From Helicobacter cetorum (lineage in GTDB: Bacteria > Campylobacterota > Campylobacteria > Campylobacterales > DZAY01), in the NCBI GenBank assembly GCA_022729735.1, contig DZAY01000001.1:1-64000 (forward strand): DNA of 64,000 bases, in the 5' to 3' direction. A model generated the notes under the pieces. The model was given only the letters and a program-made list of their open reading frames with translations. It had not been told where the DNA came from and made no database searches. Positions within the stretch are counted from its first letter, which is position 1, and each line of letters begins with the position of its first letter. Shown in pieces: positions 19,337 to 29,006 of the stretch. The position numbers and the translations under genes are program-made.

Positions 19337-20026
19337 ATGTTAAATAAAATGTTTAAAGAGCCAGTATTATTGGATAAAAATCTACATAAAGATATGAGTG
19401 TTGCTCCACTTAAAAATTTTAATTTTGCTAAGTCTGTATTAAGTGTTCCTGTTGGTGTTGCTGAATTTGTTGGACTTTGTAAAACTTATCCTATTCTTTT
19501 TATAAAAGATAGTGCAAAAAATGAGTTTTTTCCAATTGCTCTACTTGGTGCAAAAGAGAATGAAAATCTATTTATAAATGATAAAGGTGAGTGGCAAAAA
19601 AATAGCTACATTCCAGCTCTTATTAGAGCTTATCCATTTGGTGTATCACAACAACAAGAAAACAACTTTGTAGTTGTATTTGATAAAAAATATTCTGGAA
19701 TAAATGGCAAAGATGGTCAAAAAATGTTTAATGACGATGGCACAAATTCAGAGTTTTGTGATAATGTAATTAAATTTGTAAGTGATGTTTATATGAATTT
19801 AGTTCAAAGTAGAGCAGTTTTCAGAGACTATTCGGATATGTTTAAACAAGCTACTATGACAATTACAAAAGGAAAAGATAAGTTTAATATTACAGATGTT
19901 TATATAGTAGATGAAGAAAAATTGAACTCTTTATCAGATGAAAAGTTTTTAGAGCTTAGAAAAAGAGGAATATTACCACTTTTTTATGCACATTTAATCT
20001 CTTTATCAAATCAGATGCCACTATAA
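19337..20026 (+). CDS. SapC-family protein
   Basis: A 229-residue cytoplasmic-looking protein matching the SapC family (the family of the Campylobacter S-layer-associated SapC). Family hallmarks seen are the strand LFIKDSAKNEFFPIALLG, then ENENLFINDKGEW and YIPALIRAYPF, in the usual order and spacing. No signal peptide or membrane segment. Its biochemical role is not established for the family. ATG at 19337 follows an AAAAGGGG site. The stop is immediately followed by the start of the M48 protease gene, so the two are probably co-translated. Confidence 0.85.
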   Translation: MLNKMFKEPVLLDKNLHKDMSVAPLKNFNFAKSVLSVPVGVAEFVGLCKTYPILFIKDSAKNEFFPIALLGAKENENLFINDKGEWQKNSYIPALIRAYPFGVSQQQENNFVVVFDKKYSGINGKDGQKMFNDDGTNSEFCDNVIKFVSDVYMNLVQSRAVFRDYSDMFKQATMTITKGKDKFNITDVYIVDEEKLNSLSDEKFLELRKRGILPLFYAHLISLSNQMPL

Positions 20027-20029
20027 TTG

Positions 20030-21229
20030 ATGTTACAAACTTTAATTGTTATCTACTCAATCTATTTTTTATTAAGACTTTATATCTTGACTATGCAAAT
20101 AGGATATATCACAAAAGAGCGATTAAATAGAGCTGTTATTCTCCCTCAAAAAGATTTTTTGAGGGCAGGTGATTATGCAATAAAAAAGGGAAGAGTAGAG
20201 TTAGTTGAAATGATTTTTGATTATGTTGCATTTATGGTGTGGATTAGTTTTGGAATAAAATATTTAGATTTGCTAAACATTGAAAATTTAGAGTTAAAAT
20301 CTACTCTTATAATTTTGATATTTTTATTAATAAACTATCTTATATCACTTCCATTTAGTATATATTACAAATTTAAATTAGATAAAGAGTTTGGATTTAG
20401 CACAATAACACCAAAGCTTTTTATAATAGATTCTATTAAATCACTACTGCTTAGTGCCTTAGTTGGTGGTATTATAATTTATGGAGTTGTATCTATTATT
20501 AGTAATTTTTCTAATTGGTGGTTTTTTGCATTTATATTTGTTTTTTCTATAATAATTTTTATAAATGCGATTTTTCCAACTTTTATTGTTCCACTATTTA
20601 ACAAACTTACTACATTAGAAAATAGTGAATTAAAAACCAAAATTGAAAACTTATTAAGTAGTGTTGGATTTGGTAGTAGTGGAGTTTTTGTAATTGATTC
20701 AAGCAAAAGAGATATGAGACTAAATGCTTATTTTGCTGGTTTTGGCAAAACTAAAAAAGTTGTGTTATATGATACATTAATAGAAAAACTAACAAACAGT
20801 GAATTAGTTGCTGTATTAGGTCATGAAATAGGACATTTTAAACATAAAGATATGTTTAAAAATATTGCTATCATGGGAGTATTATTTTTTATTATGTTTT
20901 TTATATTTGGAAATATTCCAAATCAACTATTTGAAGAGTTAAATATAACAAATTCTCCTCATGTAGTTATAATTCTATTTTTAATATTTTCATCTTTAAT
21001 TAGTTTTCTATTTTTGCCACTATTTAGTCTTATAAGTCGTTCAAATGAGTATGAAGCTGATAAGTTTGGTGCAGAAATTGGTGGAAGAGAAAATTTGATT
21101 TCAGCACTTAAAAAACTTGTAAATGAGAATAAAAGTTTTCCAAAATCTCACAAACTTTATATATTTTTTTATTATACTCATCCACCTCTAATAGAAAGAC
21201 TAAAAGCACTTGGTGAAAAAATAGATTAA
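20030..21229 (+). CDS. M48-family (Ste24/HtpX-like) membrane zinc metalloprotease
   Basis: About 399 residues. I prefer ATG at 20030 over TTG at 20027, which directly abuts the preceding stop. Several hydrophobic segments are followed by the zinc-protease motif HEIGH (within LGHEIGHFKHKD) and a downstream SNEYEADKFG segment that supplies the third zinc-binding Glu. This arrangement and length match CAAX prenyl protease 1 (Ste24)-type M48 enzymes, integral inner-membrane proteases. In bacteria without protein prenylation, these act in membrane protein quality control or on unidentified substrates. Substrate unknown here. Confidence 0.9.
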   Translation: MLQTLIVIYSIYFLLRLYILTMQIGYITKERLNRAVILPQKDFLRAGDYAIKKGRVELVEMIFDYVAFMVWISFGIKYLDLLNIENLELKSTLIILIFLLINYLISLPFSIYYKFKLDKEFGFSTITPKLFIIDSIKSLLLSALVGGIIIYGVVSIISNFSNWWFFAFIFVFSIIIFINAIFPTFIVPLFNKLTTLENSELKTKIENLLSSVGFGSSGVFVIDSSKRDMRLNAYFAGFGKTKKVVLYDTLIEKLTNSELVAVLGHEIGHFKHKDMFKNIAIMGVLFFIMFFIFGNIPNQLFEELNITNSPHVVIILFLIFSSLISFLFLPLFSLISRSNEYEADKFGAEIGGRENLISALKKLVNENKSFPKSHKLYIFFYYTHPPLIERLKALGEKID

Positions 21230-21239
21230 AAGGGGTTTT

Positions 21240-21596
21240 ATGTTTAATTTTTTAGTAGTAGATGATTCAAAAGTCGCAAGACATAGCATTCAAATAGAGA
21301 TAGAAGAGCTTGGACATAAAGTAATTGGAATGGCAATAAATGGCAAAGAAGGTGTTGAGATGGCAAAATCTCTAAATCCTGATATTATTACAATGGATGT
21401 AAATATGCCTGAAATGGATGGAATATCTGCAACTAAGCTGATATTAGAAAATAATCCAAATGCAAAAGTGATAATACTTACATCAATGGATGATGATGAA
21501 ATGAAAACTGATATGATTGGAATAGGTGCAATTCATTATTTAATAAAGCCATTTACAAAAGCTGATTTAGAAAGTGTTTTAAAAAAATTTCTTTGA
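21240..21596 (+). CDS. Single-domain CheY-like response regulator
   Basis: A 118-residue stand-alone receiver domain. The acidic pair is Asp8-Asp9, the phosphoacceptor is Asp53 (MDVNMPEMDG), the switch residue is Thr81 (ILTSMDD) and the conserved Lys is 103 (LIKPF). No output domain, so it works by protein binding, as CheY does. An AAAAGGGG site precedes the ATG, and the gene begins 10 bases after the M48 protease. It is not next to cheA or motor-switch genes, so it may be CheY itself or a paralogue. Confidence 0.92.
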   Translation: MFNFLVVDDSKVARHSIQIEIEELGHKVIGMAINGKEGVEMAKSLNPDIITMDVNMPEMDGISATKLILENNPNAKVIILTSMDDDEMKTDMIGIGAIHYLIKPFTKADLESVLKKFL

Positions 21597-21617
21597 GATA
21601 GATTTTTTCTATCTCAA
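21593..21617. terminator. Convergent hairpin between CheY-like gene and lpxB
   Basis: Perfect 10-bp inverted repeat TTGAGATAGA / TCTATCTCAA with a five-T loop, overlapping both stop codons of the convergent genes. There is little T-tract on either side, so it may act as a weak bidirectional terminator or 3'-end stabiliser. Confidence 0.6.
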
Positions 21618-22637
21618 TAAATTGGCAATTTCTTTAGCACAACCACCTTTTAAAATATCTCTTATAGTTTTCGATTTTTTCAAAAAAACTTCTCTATTTA
21701 CAGAATTATAAGCATTTAAAAGATTAGATATAGTCAAATCATTTTGAATTAACTCTAATGATATACTTTCCAATCCATTAAAATCCAAAATAATATTTGC
21801 TAATCCAATATATTTAATTTTCAGAAACATTTTAGCAATCATATAATCAATTGCTTTAGCTTTATATACAAGCACAAAAGGTGTGCCAATGATTGCTGAT
21901 TCAAGTGTAGCTGTACCACTACAAATAAATGCAAATTCTGACATCATCAACCCTTTTGTAGTATCTTGCACTACTTCAAAATCTGAAATATCTCCATAAA
22001 GTTCATCTATTTCTACTTTTGTAAAACTTTTTGGAATAATTAATAACCCTTTTTTGTTTATATTTTTAATAACTTCTCTAAATAGTGGCATGAGAGCTTC
22101 TATTTCACTTTTTCTACTTCCTGCCATAAATGCCACATAATTTGAATTCTTAACCTCATCTCTATAAGTTTTTATCTCATCTAATAGAGGATTTCCAAAA
22201 TATTTTGCTTTTGTATAATATTTTAACTCAAAAGGGAAAATTGCTACTATCTCATCACAATACTCTTCTATTATTTTAGCTCTATACTCTTTCCAAACCC
22301 AAACTTTTGGCAAAATATAGTAAATAATTTTTATATTTGGATTTGCTTTTTTTAAAGCTTTTGCCAATGGAATATTAAAAGCTGGTGAATCAATTAATAG
22401 TGCCACATCACACTCAAATGATAGTTTAATCATAGATTTTATAGCTTTTTTTGCAAATAAAATTTTTGGCAAAACATCTATAAAACCCATTACAGAGAAC
22501 TCTTTTGAAGATATTAGTGGAACTCCAAAACTCTCATCAAAAATTCCAAAAATATGACTCATTTGCAACTCTTTTAATATCTCTTCTAAATGTAAATTAG
22601 CAGATGGTTCAAGTGCTGATATGAGAATTTTTTTCAT
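21609..22637 (-). CDS. lpxB: Lipid-A-disaccharide synthase LpxB
   Basis: A 342-residue GT19 glycosyltransferase that joins UDP-2,3-diacylglucosamine and lipid X to form the lipid A disaccharide at the inner membrane. Recognised from the N-terminal region KILISALEPSANLHLEEILKEL, the YYILPKVWVWKEYRAKII segment, the LAGSRKSEI-like motif (MAGSRKSEIE) and the CSGTATLESAIIGTPFVLVY motif in the donor-binding half. Slightly shorter than the E. coli protein (382). The ATG overlaps the stop of the P-type ATPase gene, indicating translational coupling despite unrelated functions. Confidence 0.95.
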   Translation of the reverse strand: MKKILISALEPSANLHLEEILKELQMSHIFGIFDESFGVPLISSKEFSVMGFIDVLPKILFAKKAIKSMIKLSFECDVALLIDSPAFNIPLAKALKKANPNIKIIYYILPKVWVWKEYRAKIIEEYCDEIVAIFPFELKYYTKAKYFGNPLLDEIKTYRDEVKNSNYVAFMAGSRKSEIEALMPLFREVIKNINKKGLLIIPKSFTKVEIDELYGDISDFEVVQDTTKGLMMSEFAFICSGTATLESAIIGTPFVLVYKAKAIDYMIAKMFLKIKYIGLANIILDFNGLESISLELIQNDLTISNLLNAYNSVNREVFLKKSKTIRDILKGGCAKEIANLLR

Positions 22638-25015
22638 TAAATCTCCTTTTTAATTCTAAATGAGTTTAATACAACAATTAATGAGCTAAGCGACATTGAA
22701 AGAGATGCAAATAGTGGAATTATAAATCCAGACATAGCCAAAGGAATTGTTAAAGAGTTATAAATAATTGAAATACCAATATTCTGTTTTACAAATTTAT
22801 AAGTAGTTTTACCAATTAATATGGCATCTCTTAAAGCTTCTAATTTAGAATTAAGCAATACTATATCACTTATTTCAATGGCTACATCAGCACCACTTCC
22901 CATTGCAACTGCAATATCAGCTTTTGAGAGAGCAATTGAATCATTTATTCCATCTCCAGCCATAATTACAACTTTGCCACTATTTTGATAATTTTCCACA
23001 ATTTGTAGTTTATCTTCTGGTTTTAGTGAGTATTTAAATGAGTTTATATTCAACTCTTTTGCCACTTCTCTAACTGCATTTTCATTATCTCCACTTAAAA
23101 TTACTGTTTCAATGCCAATATCTGAAATCTTTTTTATTACCTCTTTTGCTCCAATTTTTGGTTTATCAAATAGCTCAAAAATTTCTACAACTTCGGAATT
23201 TATCGCAAATGCAAATATTGATTTATCACTAATATGTGATAAATTTATTCCATTTTCACTCATAAATTCTAAACTTCCACCAAGTAGTTCTAAATTAGCA
23301 AATTTTGCTTTTACTCCCCTTGCTTGAATAGTTTTTATATCTTCTAAATTTAACAATTTACAACTTTCTAAATACTCTTTCACTCCTAAACTTATTGGGT
23401 GTTTTGAGTTTGAAACAAGCGAATAGAGCAGATTTTTATCATAGTCCTTTAGTTTAATACTATTTATCACTTTTGGTTTTCCTTCTGTGATTGTGCCTGT
23501 TTTATCAATTAATAAAATGTCAGCTTTTGCTATTGTTTCTAAAAATTTTGCTTCTTTAAATATTATCCCTTTTTTTGTAGCGACTCCTAAACCAACTAAT
23601 GTGCTAATTGGTGTAGCAAGTGCCAAAGCACAAGGACAAGCGATAATTATAACTGCCACAGCAATTATAAATGCTTCACTAAATCCACTATTTAAATACC
23701 AAAATAGAAATGTGAAAAGTGAAATTGATAGAATTGCAATTGAAAAATATTTAGATAACTCATTCGCTTTTGCTTCTATTTGAGGTTTTTTGCTCATCGC
23801 ATCTTCTAAGATATTCATAATTTTTGATAGTGTAGAGTTAGAAAAAGAGTGAGTCGCCTTGTATCTTATAGTGGAGTCTAAATTGATTGAGCCACTAATA
23901 ATTTTATCTTGCTCTTTTTTATAAATTGGTGTTGCTTCACCAGTTATAGAGCTTTCATCAAAACTTCCACAACCAAAAACTATTTCACCATCAATTACAA
24001 CTCTCTCACCAGCTAAAAGTTCTATAATATCTCCCTCTTTTATATCATAAATTGAAACTATTTCTAAATTAGACTCTTTTAAAACTCTAACTTCTGTTGG
24101 AATTTTGCTATTTATAGTATCTAAAACATCAGAAGCACTTTTTTTGGATAACACTTCTAAAAATTTTCCAATCAAAACAAATGTAACAACCATACTTACA
24201 GAATCAAAATAGGTTTCACCTTCTCTTGTTATCATCATATAAATTGAGTAAATATATATAAGTGTAGCACCAGTTGCAACCAATGAATCCATATTTATAA
24301 ATCTGTTTTTAAGCCCATAATAAGCACCTCTAAAAAATATCCAACCACTATAAAAAAGCACAGGAGTTGAAAGAATAAACTCTGCAATATGAAAAATATC
24401 TTTGATATTTGGCTCTAATCCACTAAAATATCCAATATATCTTGGAACTGCTATCCACATAATATTCATAGTTCCAAAAATTGCAACTACCATTCGATTA
24501 TAATACTCTTTGCGACTCTTATTAGCTCTCTCTTCTTGAAGTGATGGGTCATAAGCATAAGCATCATAACCAATAGCTCTAATTGTATCTATAATGTTTG
24601 ATAGCTTAATTTTATTCTCATCAAAAATAATTTTTGCTTTGTGAGTTGTAAAATTTATATTTGCTTCTATTATTCCATCTTTTTTGTGCAACACTTTCTC
24701 ATTTAGCCAAACACAAGCCGAGCAGTGAATTCCTTCAATAATCAGTGAAATTTCACTAAATCCATCTTTTGATTTCACATATCGCTTTTTAAAGCTATCC
24801 AAATCAAACATTGAACTATCTTTTAAACTATCTTTTGGAGGAGAGAGTTTTACATTTTTTACTTTGTCGTAAAAATTTTCTAAATTAGACTCTTTTAATA
24901 GATGATAAACACCTTGACACCCTTTGCAACAGAAATATTTATTCTCTCCATCAATAGTTTCTTCTATAAAAATATCGTCTTCATACTCTAAATGGCAATG
25001 GTCACATCTTTTCAT
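22637..25015 (-). CDS. ccoI: Copper-translocating P1B-type ATPase, CcoI/FixI type
   Basis: A 792-residue heavy-metal ATPase. The N-terminal Cys-rich domain (Cys4, 7, 29, 30, 33) is typical of the CcoI/FixI subgroup. It is followed by an HMA domain with GIHCSACVW (Cys98, Cys101), membrane segments with the ion-path motif ACPCALALATP near residue 461, the phosphorylation motif DKTGT near 503, and the hinge GDGINDS near the C-terminus. CcoI proteins supply copper to cbb3-type cytochrome c oxidase, the main terminal oxidase in Campylobacterota. No oxidase genes are in the window, so CcoI rather than CopA rests on the N-terminal domain. Divergent from rho. Confidence 0.88.
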   Translation of the reverse strand: MKRCDHCHLEYEDDIFIEETIDGENKYFCCKGCQGVYHLLKESNLENFYDKVKNVKLSPPKDSLKDSSMFDLDSFKKRYVKSKDGFSEISLIIEGIHCSACVWLNEKVLHKKDGIIEANINFTTHKAKIIFDENKIKLSNIIDTIRAIGYDAYAYDPSLQEERANKSRKEYYNRMVVAIFGTMNIMWIAVPRYIGYFSGLEPNIKDIFHIAEFILSTPVLFYSGWIFFRGAYYGLKNRFINMDSLVATGATLIYIYSIYMMITREGETYFDSVSMVVTFVLIGKFLEVLSKKSASDVLDTINSKIPTEVRVLKESNLEIVSIYDIKEGDIIELLAGERVVIDGEIVFGCGSFDESSITGEATPIYKKEQDKIISGSINLDSTIRYKATHSFSNSTLSKIMNILEDAMSKKPQIEAKANELSKYFSIAILSISLFTFLFWYLNSGFSEAFIIAVAVIIIACPCALALATPISTLVGLGVATKKGIIFKEAKFLETIAKADILLIDKTGTITEGKPKVINSIKLKDYDKNLLYSLVSNSKHPISLGVKEYLESCKLLNLEDIKTIQARGVKAKFANLELLGGSLEFMSENGINLSHISDKSIFAFAINSEVVEIFELFDKPKIGAKEVIKKISDIGIETVILSGDNENAVREVAKELNINSFKYSLKPEDKLQIVENYQNSGKVVIMAGDGINDSIALSKADIAVAMGSGADVAIEISDIVLLNSKLEALRDAILIGKTTYKFVKQNIGISIIYNSLTIPLAMSGFIIPLFASLSMSLSSLIVVLNSFRIKKEI

Positions 25016-25044
25016 TTAAACTTTTAAATCCTTTTTTAAATAAC

Positions 25045-25065
25045 TTTTCGCTATATTATCGAAAA
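25045..25065. promoter_or_regulatory. Inverted repeat upstream of the copper ATPase, possible operator
   Basis: TTTTCG and CGAAAA arms separated by nine AT-rich bases, 30-50 bases upstream of the ATPase start. On the minus strand it overlaps a GATAATATA stretch that could serve as a -10. The position fits a repressor or activator site, but no regulator is identified. Confidence 0.3.
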
Positions 25066-25182
25066 CAGATTTGAAACTATATAAAAAATAGTTGCAAACT
25101 TTTAATTAATGGAGATGTTAGTTTTTTGGACATTTTAGACTCTTTTTATACTTTCTAAATCTATCATATGTTTAAAGTTAGC

Positions 25183-25212
25183 TTGACAAAATTAGATTTA
25201 TTTAACTAAAAT
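25183..25212 (+). promoter_or_regulatory. Candidate sigma-70 promoter for rho
   Basis: TTGACA at 25183-25188 and TAAAAT at 25207-25212, separated by 18 bases. It lies in the 272-base divergent space between the copper ATPase and rho and leaves a leader of about 70 bases. A full -35 match is uncommon in this AT-rich window. Confidence 0.6.
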
Positions 25213-25287
25213 TACAAAATATCTCTTAACTATCTCTTTTAACTTCATATCAATAAATTAACTCAAGGTAAGGAAACAAAAGGAACA

Positions 25288-26598
25288 ATGAGCGAGCCTA
25301 CAAGCACTAACAACAAACAAAAAAGCAGAACACATATACCAGTTGATGGATACAAAGTTGAGGATTTAAGAACTAAACCTTTAGATGATTTAATCAAAAT
25401 TGCTCAAGAACTGGATATAGAAAACCCACAAGAGTATAAGCGACAAGATTTAATGTTTGAGATTTTAAAATCTCAAGTGAGTAAAGGTGGATTTATCCTA
25501 TTTACAGGAATTTTGGAAATAACTCACGATGGATATGGATTTTTAAGAACGATTGATTCAAACTTTACAGATAGTAATAATGATGCTTATGTATCAAATA
25601 CACAAATTAGAAAGTTTGCATTAAGAAATGGTGATATTGTAACAGGACAAGTTCGACCTCCAAAAGACCAAGAACGATATTATGCACTTTTAAAAATAGA
25701 AGCGATTAACTATTTACCATCAGAAGAGTGTAAAAAACGACCACTATTTGATAACTTAACACCACTATATCCGACTCATAGAATAGAGTTAGAATATGAC
25801 CAAAGTAAATTAACTGGTAGAGTATTAGACCTTTTTACTCCATTAGGCAAAGGGCAAAGAGGATTAATTGTAGCACCTCCACGAACTGGAAAAACAGAGC
25901 TTATGAAAGAGTTAGCTCAAGGAATAACAAAAAATCATCCAGAAGTTGAATTGATAGTTTTATTAATTGATGAGCGACCAGAAGAAGTTACTGATATGGA
26001 GCGAAGTGTAAGAGGTGAAGTTTATAGCTCTACATTTGATTTACCAGCACAAAATCATATTAGAGTAGCAGAACTTGTAATTGAAAAAGCTAAGCGAAGA
26101 GTTGAAATGGGAAGAGATGTTGTAATTTTATTGGACTCTATTACAAGATTAGCAAGAGCTTATAATACAGCAACTCCATCAAGTGGAAAAGTTTTAAGTG
26201 GTGGTGTTGATGCAAATGCCCTTCATAAACCAAAAAGATTTTTTGGAGCAGCAAGAAATATCGAACATGGTGGCTCACTTACAATTATTGCAACAGCTTT
26301 GATTGATACAGGAAGTAGAATGGATGAGGTTATATTTGAAGAGTTTAAAGGCACGGGTAACTCTGAAATCGTCTTAAGTAGAGATATTGCAGATAGAAGA
26401 ATTTATCCAGCAGTTGATATTCTAAAATCTGGAACAAGAAAAGAAGAGATTTTACTTGATGCAACAACCCTCCAAAAAGCTTGGGCATTAAGAAATGTAA
26501 TGAGTAGTATGAATGAGTTAGAAGCATTGAAATTCTTATACTCTAAAATGTTAAAAACTAAAGATAATGAAGAATTTTTAAGTATTATGAATGAGTAA
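25288..26598 (+). CDS. rho: Transcription termination factor Rho
   Basis: A 436-residue hexameric RNA helicase. The N-terminal helical and cold-shock-like RNA-binding domains lie at about 20-140 ([20 protein letters not shown], with an RNP1-like GYGFLR). Walker A (APPRTGKT) is at about 195-202, Walker B is [16 protein letters not shown], and the Q- and R-loop regions follow ([20 protein letters not shown]). An AAGGAA site lies upstream of ATG at 25288. murI begins 2 bases after the stop, forming a two-gene unit. Confidence 0.98.
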   Translation: MSEPTSTNNKQKSRTHIPVDGYKVEDLRTKPLDDLIKIAQELDIENPQEYKRQDLMFEILKSQVSKGGFILFTGILEITHDGYGFLRTIDSNFTDSNNDAYVSNTQIRKFALRNGDIVTGQVRPPKDQERYYALLKIEAINYLPSEECKKRPLFDNLTPLYPTHRIELEYDQSKLTGRVLDLFTPLGKGQRGLIVAPPRTGKTELMKELAQGITKNHPEVELIVLLIDERPEEVTDMERSVRGEVYSSTFDLPAQNHIRVAELVIEKAKRRVEMGRDVVILLDSITRLARAYNTATPSSGKVLSGGVDANALHKPKRFFGAARNIEHGGSLTIIATALIDTGSRMDEVIFEEFKGTGNSEIVLSRDIADRRIYPAVDILKSGTRKEEILLDATTLQKAWALRNVMSSMNELEALKFLYSKMLKTKDNEEFLSIMNE

Positions 26599-26600
26599 TT

Positions 26601-27338
26601 ATGATTGCAGGTGTTTTTGATAGTGGTGTTGGTGGATTAACTGTTTTAAAAAGTCTCTTAGAGCATAATTTATTTGAAAAAATTATCTATTTTGGAGATA
26701 CTGCAAGAGTTCCTTATGGAGTTAAAGATAAAAATACAATCATAAGATATTCGCTTGAAGCTTTAGAATTTTTTCAAAATTTTGATATAGATATTTTAAT
26801 TACAGCATGTAATACCGTTAGTGCTTATGCAATTAATGAGCTTAGAGATGTTGGCTTTTGTGATGTTGTTGGTGTAATTGAGTCTGGTGTGATTGCACTT
26901 GAAAATAGTCAAATAGATAAGAGTTCAAATATATTAATAATTGGCACAAAAGCTACTGTAAATAGCAAAAAATATGAGATTTTATTAAATGAGCGAGGTT
27001 ATTATAATTTAACTTCAATTGCTACAACTCTTTTTGTTCCTATTGTAGAAGAAGGAATTTTTAGTGGAGATATTCTAAACTCTGCTATGGATTACTATTT
27101 CAAAGATATAAAAAAACCAGATGCAATAATTCTTGGTTGCACACATTTTCCACTAATTCAAAATGCAATATCAAACTATTTTGGACTTAATAAACTTATT
27201 CACTCTGGAGATGCTATTGTTGAGTATCTAATAAATGAGTATAAATTGGAGAAAAAATTTAAAAACACAGAAGTTTTATATTTTGCTTCTGAAAATCCAA
27301 ATGGATTAAAAGAGGTTGCAAAAAGATGGTTAACTTGA
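26601..27338 (+). CDS. murI: Glutamate racemase MurI
   Basis: A 245-residue cofactor-independent racemase making D-glutamate for peptidoglycan. The N-terminal GVFDSGVGGLTVLK motif contains the conserved Asp7-Ser8. The two catalytic cysteines are Cys70 (ITACNTVSAYA) and Cys180 (LGCTHFPL), each in the canonical context. Length is normal for the family. It is tightly coupled to rho. Confidence 0.97.
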   Translation: MIAGVFDSGVGGLTVLKSLLEHNLFEKIIYFGDTARVPYGVKDKNTIIRYSLEALEFFQNFDIDILITACNTVSAYAINELRDVGFCDVVGVIESGVIALENSQIDKSSNILIIGTKATVNSKKYEILLNERGYYNLTSIATTLFVPIVEEGIFSGDILNSAMDYYFKDIKKPDAIILGCTHFPLIQNAISNYFGLNKLIHSGDAIVEYLINEYKLEKKFKNTEVLYFASENPNGLKEVAKRWLT

Positions 27339-27519
27339 TTCTATCTATTTTTAAAATATTGCATTAATATTGCCATTTCTGAAATTTAATTATCTAACTC
27401 AAGTTAAAAGCAAATTAACTATTTTCAAACATATGAATTGTTATTCTAAAATCTAAAGCGACTATTTAAGACTAATATGATATTGTTATAAAAATTTCAG
27501 AAAGTGGGAGATTTGGGAG

Positions 27520-27915
27520 ATGAAATATGGTGAGAAAAGTGTCAAAGAGTTTGATATTGAACGAGATTTGGAGATTTGGGAAAATAAAAATAAGAAAAAT
27601 TATATTATAAAAGTTACATTTCCTGAATTTACAGCTCTATGTCCAAGAAGTGGTTATCCAGATTTTGCAACAATATATTTGGAATATATACCAAATGATT
27701 ATGTTTTAGAGTTAAAAGGTATGAAACTTTTTATTAATAGCTTTAGAGATAAATATATTAGTCATGAAGATAGTGCAAATGAGATATTCGATATATTTTA
27801 TAATAGAATAAAACCAAAATGGATGAAAGTTGTAGCAGATTTTTATCCACGAGGAAATGTGCATACAGTTATCGAGGTTGATAGCAAATTGTTAGACATC
27901 TCTTCAAAGGATTGA
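27520..27915 (+). CDS. queF: NADPH-dependent 7-cyano-7-deazaguanine reductase QueF
   Basis: A 131-residue single-domain (type I) QueF that reduces preQ0 to preQ1 in queuosine biosynthesis. The catalytic pair is Cys41 and Asp48 in [12 protein letters not shown], the spacing seen in Bacillus QueF. The conserved [21 protein letters not shown] block includes the family's substrate-contact Glu and His, and PRGNVHTV closes the tunnel fold. The 181-base upstream region shows no recognisable preQ1 riboswitch. The chemoreceptor gene starts 3 bases after the stop. Confidence 0.95.
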   Translation: MKYGEKSVKEFDIERDLEIWENKNKKNYIIKVTFPEFTALCPRSGYPDFATIYLEYIPNDYVLELKGMKLFINSFRDKYISHEDSANEIFDIFYNRIKPKWMKVVADFYPRGNVHTVIEVDSKLLDISSKD

Positions 27916-27917
27916 GA

Positions 27918-29003
27918 ATGGCTATTTTTGGAGTAAGTAAAGCAGAATATAGTAAGCTTTTGGATGAGAATAGAGAGTTAAGGCGAGAAAGAGATGAGTT
28001 ATTAAGAGAAATAGAGCAATTAAAATCTCTGAATTTAAAAAAAGAGCCTGAAAAAGAGGATATTGGAGTAGAAACACTATTTGAAGTTGAAAATAGCAAT
28101 TTAAAATTTGGACTTGTAAATATTCAAGGAAATTTATCAGAATCTGTAACAAGCTCCAAAGAAATTTTGAAAGAGTCTGGTAAGATTTTGGATAATTTAG
28201 AAAATTTATCAGCAAGTATAGAAGAGATTTCTGGTAGTTTAGAAACACAAACAGAGTTATCAAATGAGACAACACATATTGTAGAATCACTCACAAGGCA
28301 AACAACTGAAATTAGCTCTATATTATCACTTATTAGAGATATAGCAGACCAAACCAATCTATTGGCACTAAATGCTGCAATTGAAGCAGCAAGAGCTGGA
28401 GAACACGGTAGAGGGTTTGCTGTTGTAGCTGATGAAGTTAGGAAATTAGCTGATAGAACTCAAAAAGCAATTAGTGAAATTAGTGTTGTTGTAAATTCAA
28501 TTAATCAACAAGCAAGAGATATGGAGACACAAGCAAGTAGTGTCTTAAATAGTGTGAATTTTATTGATACAAAAGTGCAAGAGTTCAAAAGCAGTTTAAA
28601 TGAAGAGATTACGATGATAAATAGAGCATTTTTGAATATTAATGCAGTTACAGATAGAGTTTTTATGTCTTTATCTAAATTAGACCATGTTATTTGGAAA
28701 GTTAATACTTATATATCAATTATTAATGCAAATAACGATTTCAAGATTGTTGACCATCATAGTTGTAGATTAGGCAAATGGTATATAGAAGGTGATGGAA
28801 AAACTCAATTTTCTTATACACCAAGCTATAAACAGTTAGATATGCCACATTCACAAGTTCATAGCTCAACTAAAAAAATATTGGACTTTGCAATGCAAAA
28901 AAATAAAAAAGAGTTGATAAATTCAGCAAAAGATATGGAAAACTCTTCTCATCAAGTATTTGATATATTAGACAAGATTTTGAAAGAAAAAGTTACTCAC
29001 TGA
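27918..29003 (+). CDS. Soluble methyl-accepting chemotaxis protein with CZB domain (TlpD-like)
   Basis: I take ATG at 27918 (361 residues), just after the queF stop, over a TTG six bases upstream. There is no membrane segment. A short coiled coil (about 10-45) leads into the MCP signalling domain, whose hairpin tip [20 protein letters not shown] is diagnostic. A C-terminal chemoreceptor zinc-binding (CZB) domain has the expected ligands: His in LDHVIWK, Cys in HHSCRLGKW and His in DMPHSQVH. The architecture matches H. pylori TlpD, a cytoplasmic receptor for redox or metabolic stress. Probably an energy or oxidant sensor feeding CheA. Confidence 0.92.
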   Translation: MAIFGVSKAEYSKLLDENRELRRERDELLREIEQLKSLNLKKEPEKEDIGVETLFEVENSNLKFGLVNIQGNLSESVTSSKEILKESGKILDNLENLSASIEEISGSLETQTELSNETTHIVESLTRQTTEISSILSLIRDIADQTNLLALNAAIEAARAGEHGRGFAVVADEVRKLADRTQKAISEISVVVNSINQQARDMETQASSVLNSVNFIDTKVQEFKSSLNEEITMINRAFLNINAVTDRVFMSLSKLDHVIWKVNTYISIINANNDFKIVDHHSCRLGKWYIEGDGKTQFSYTPSYKQLDMPHSQVHSSTKKILDFAMQKNKKELINSAKDMENSSHQVFDILDKILKEKVTH

Positions 29004-29006
29004 TTA

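Noticed and set aside
27339-27519. preQ1 riboswitch upstream of queF
   Set aside because: I looked for the compact pseudoknot pattern of preQ1-I and saw no G-rich stem, loop or A-rich tail of the right form. The region is AT-rich with nothing else recognisable.
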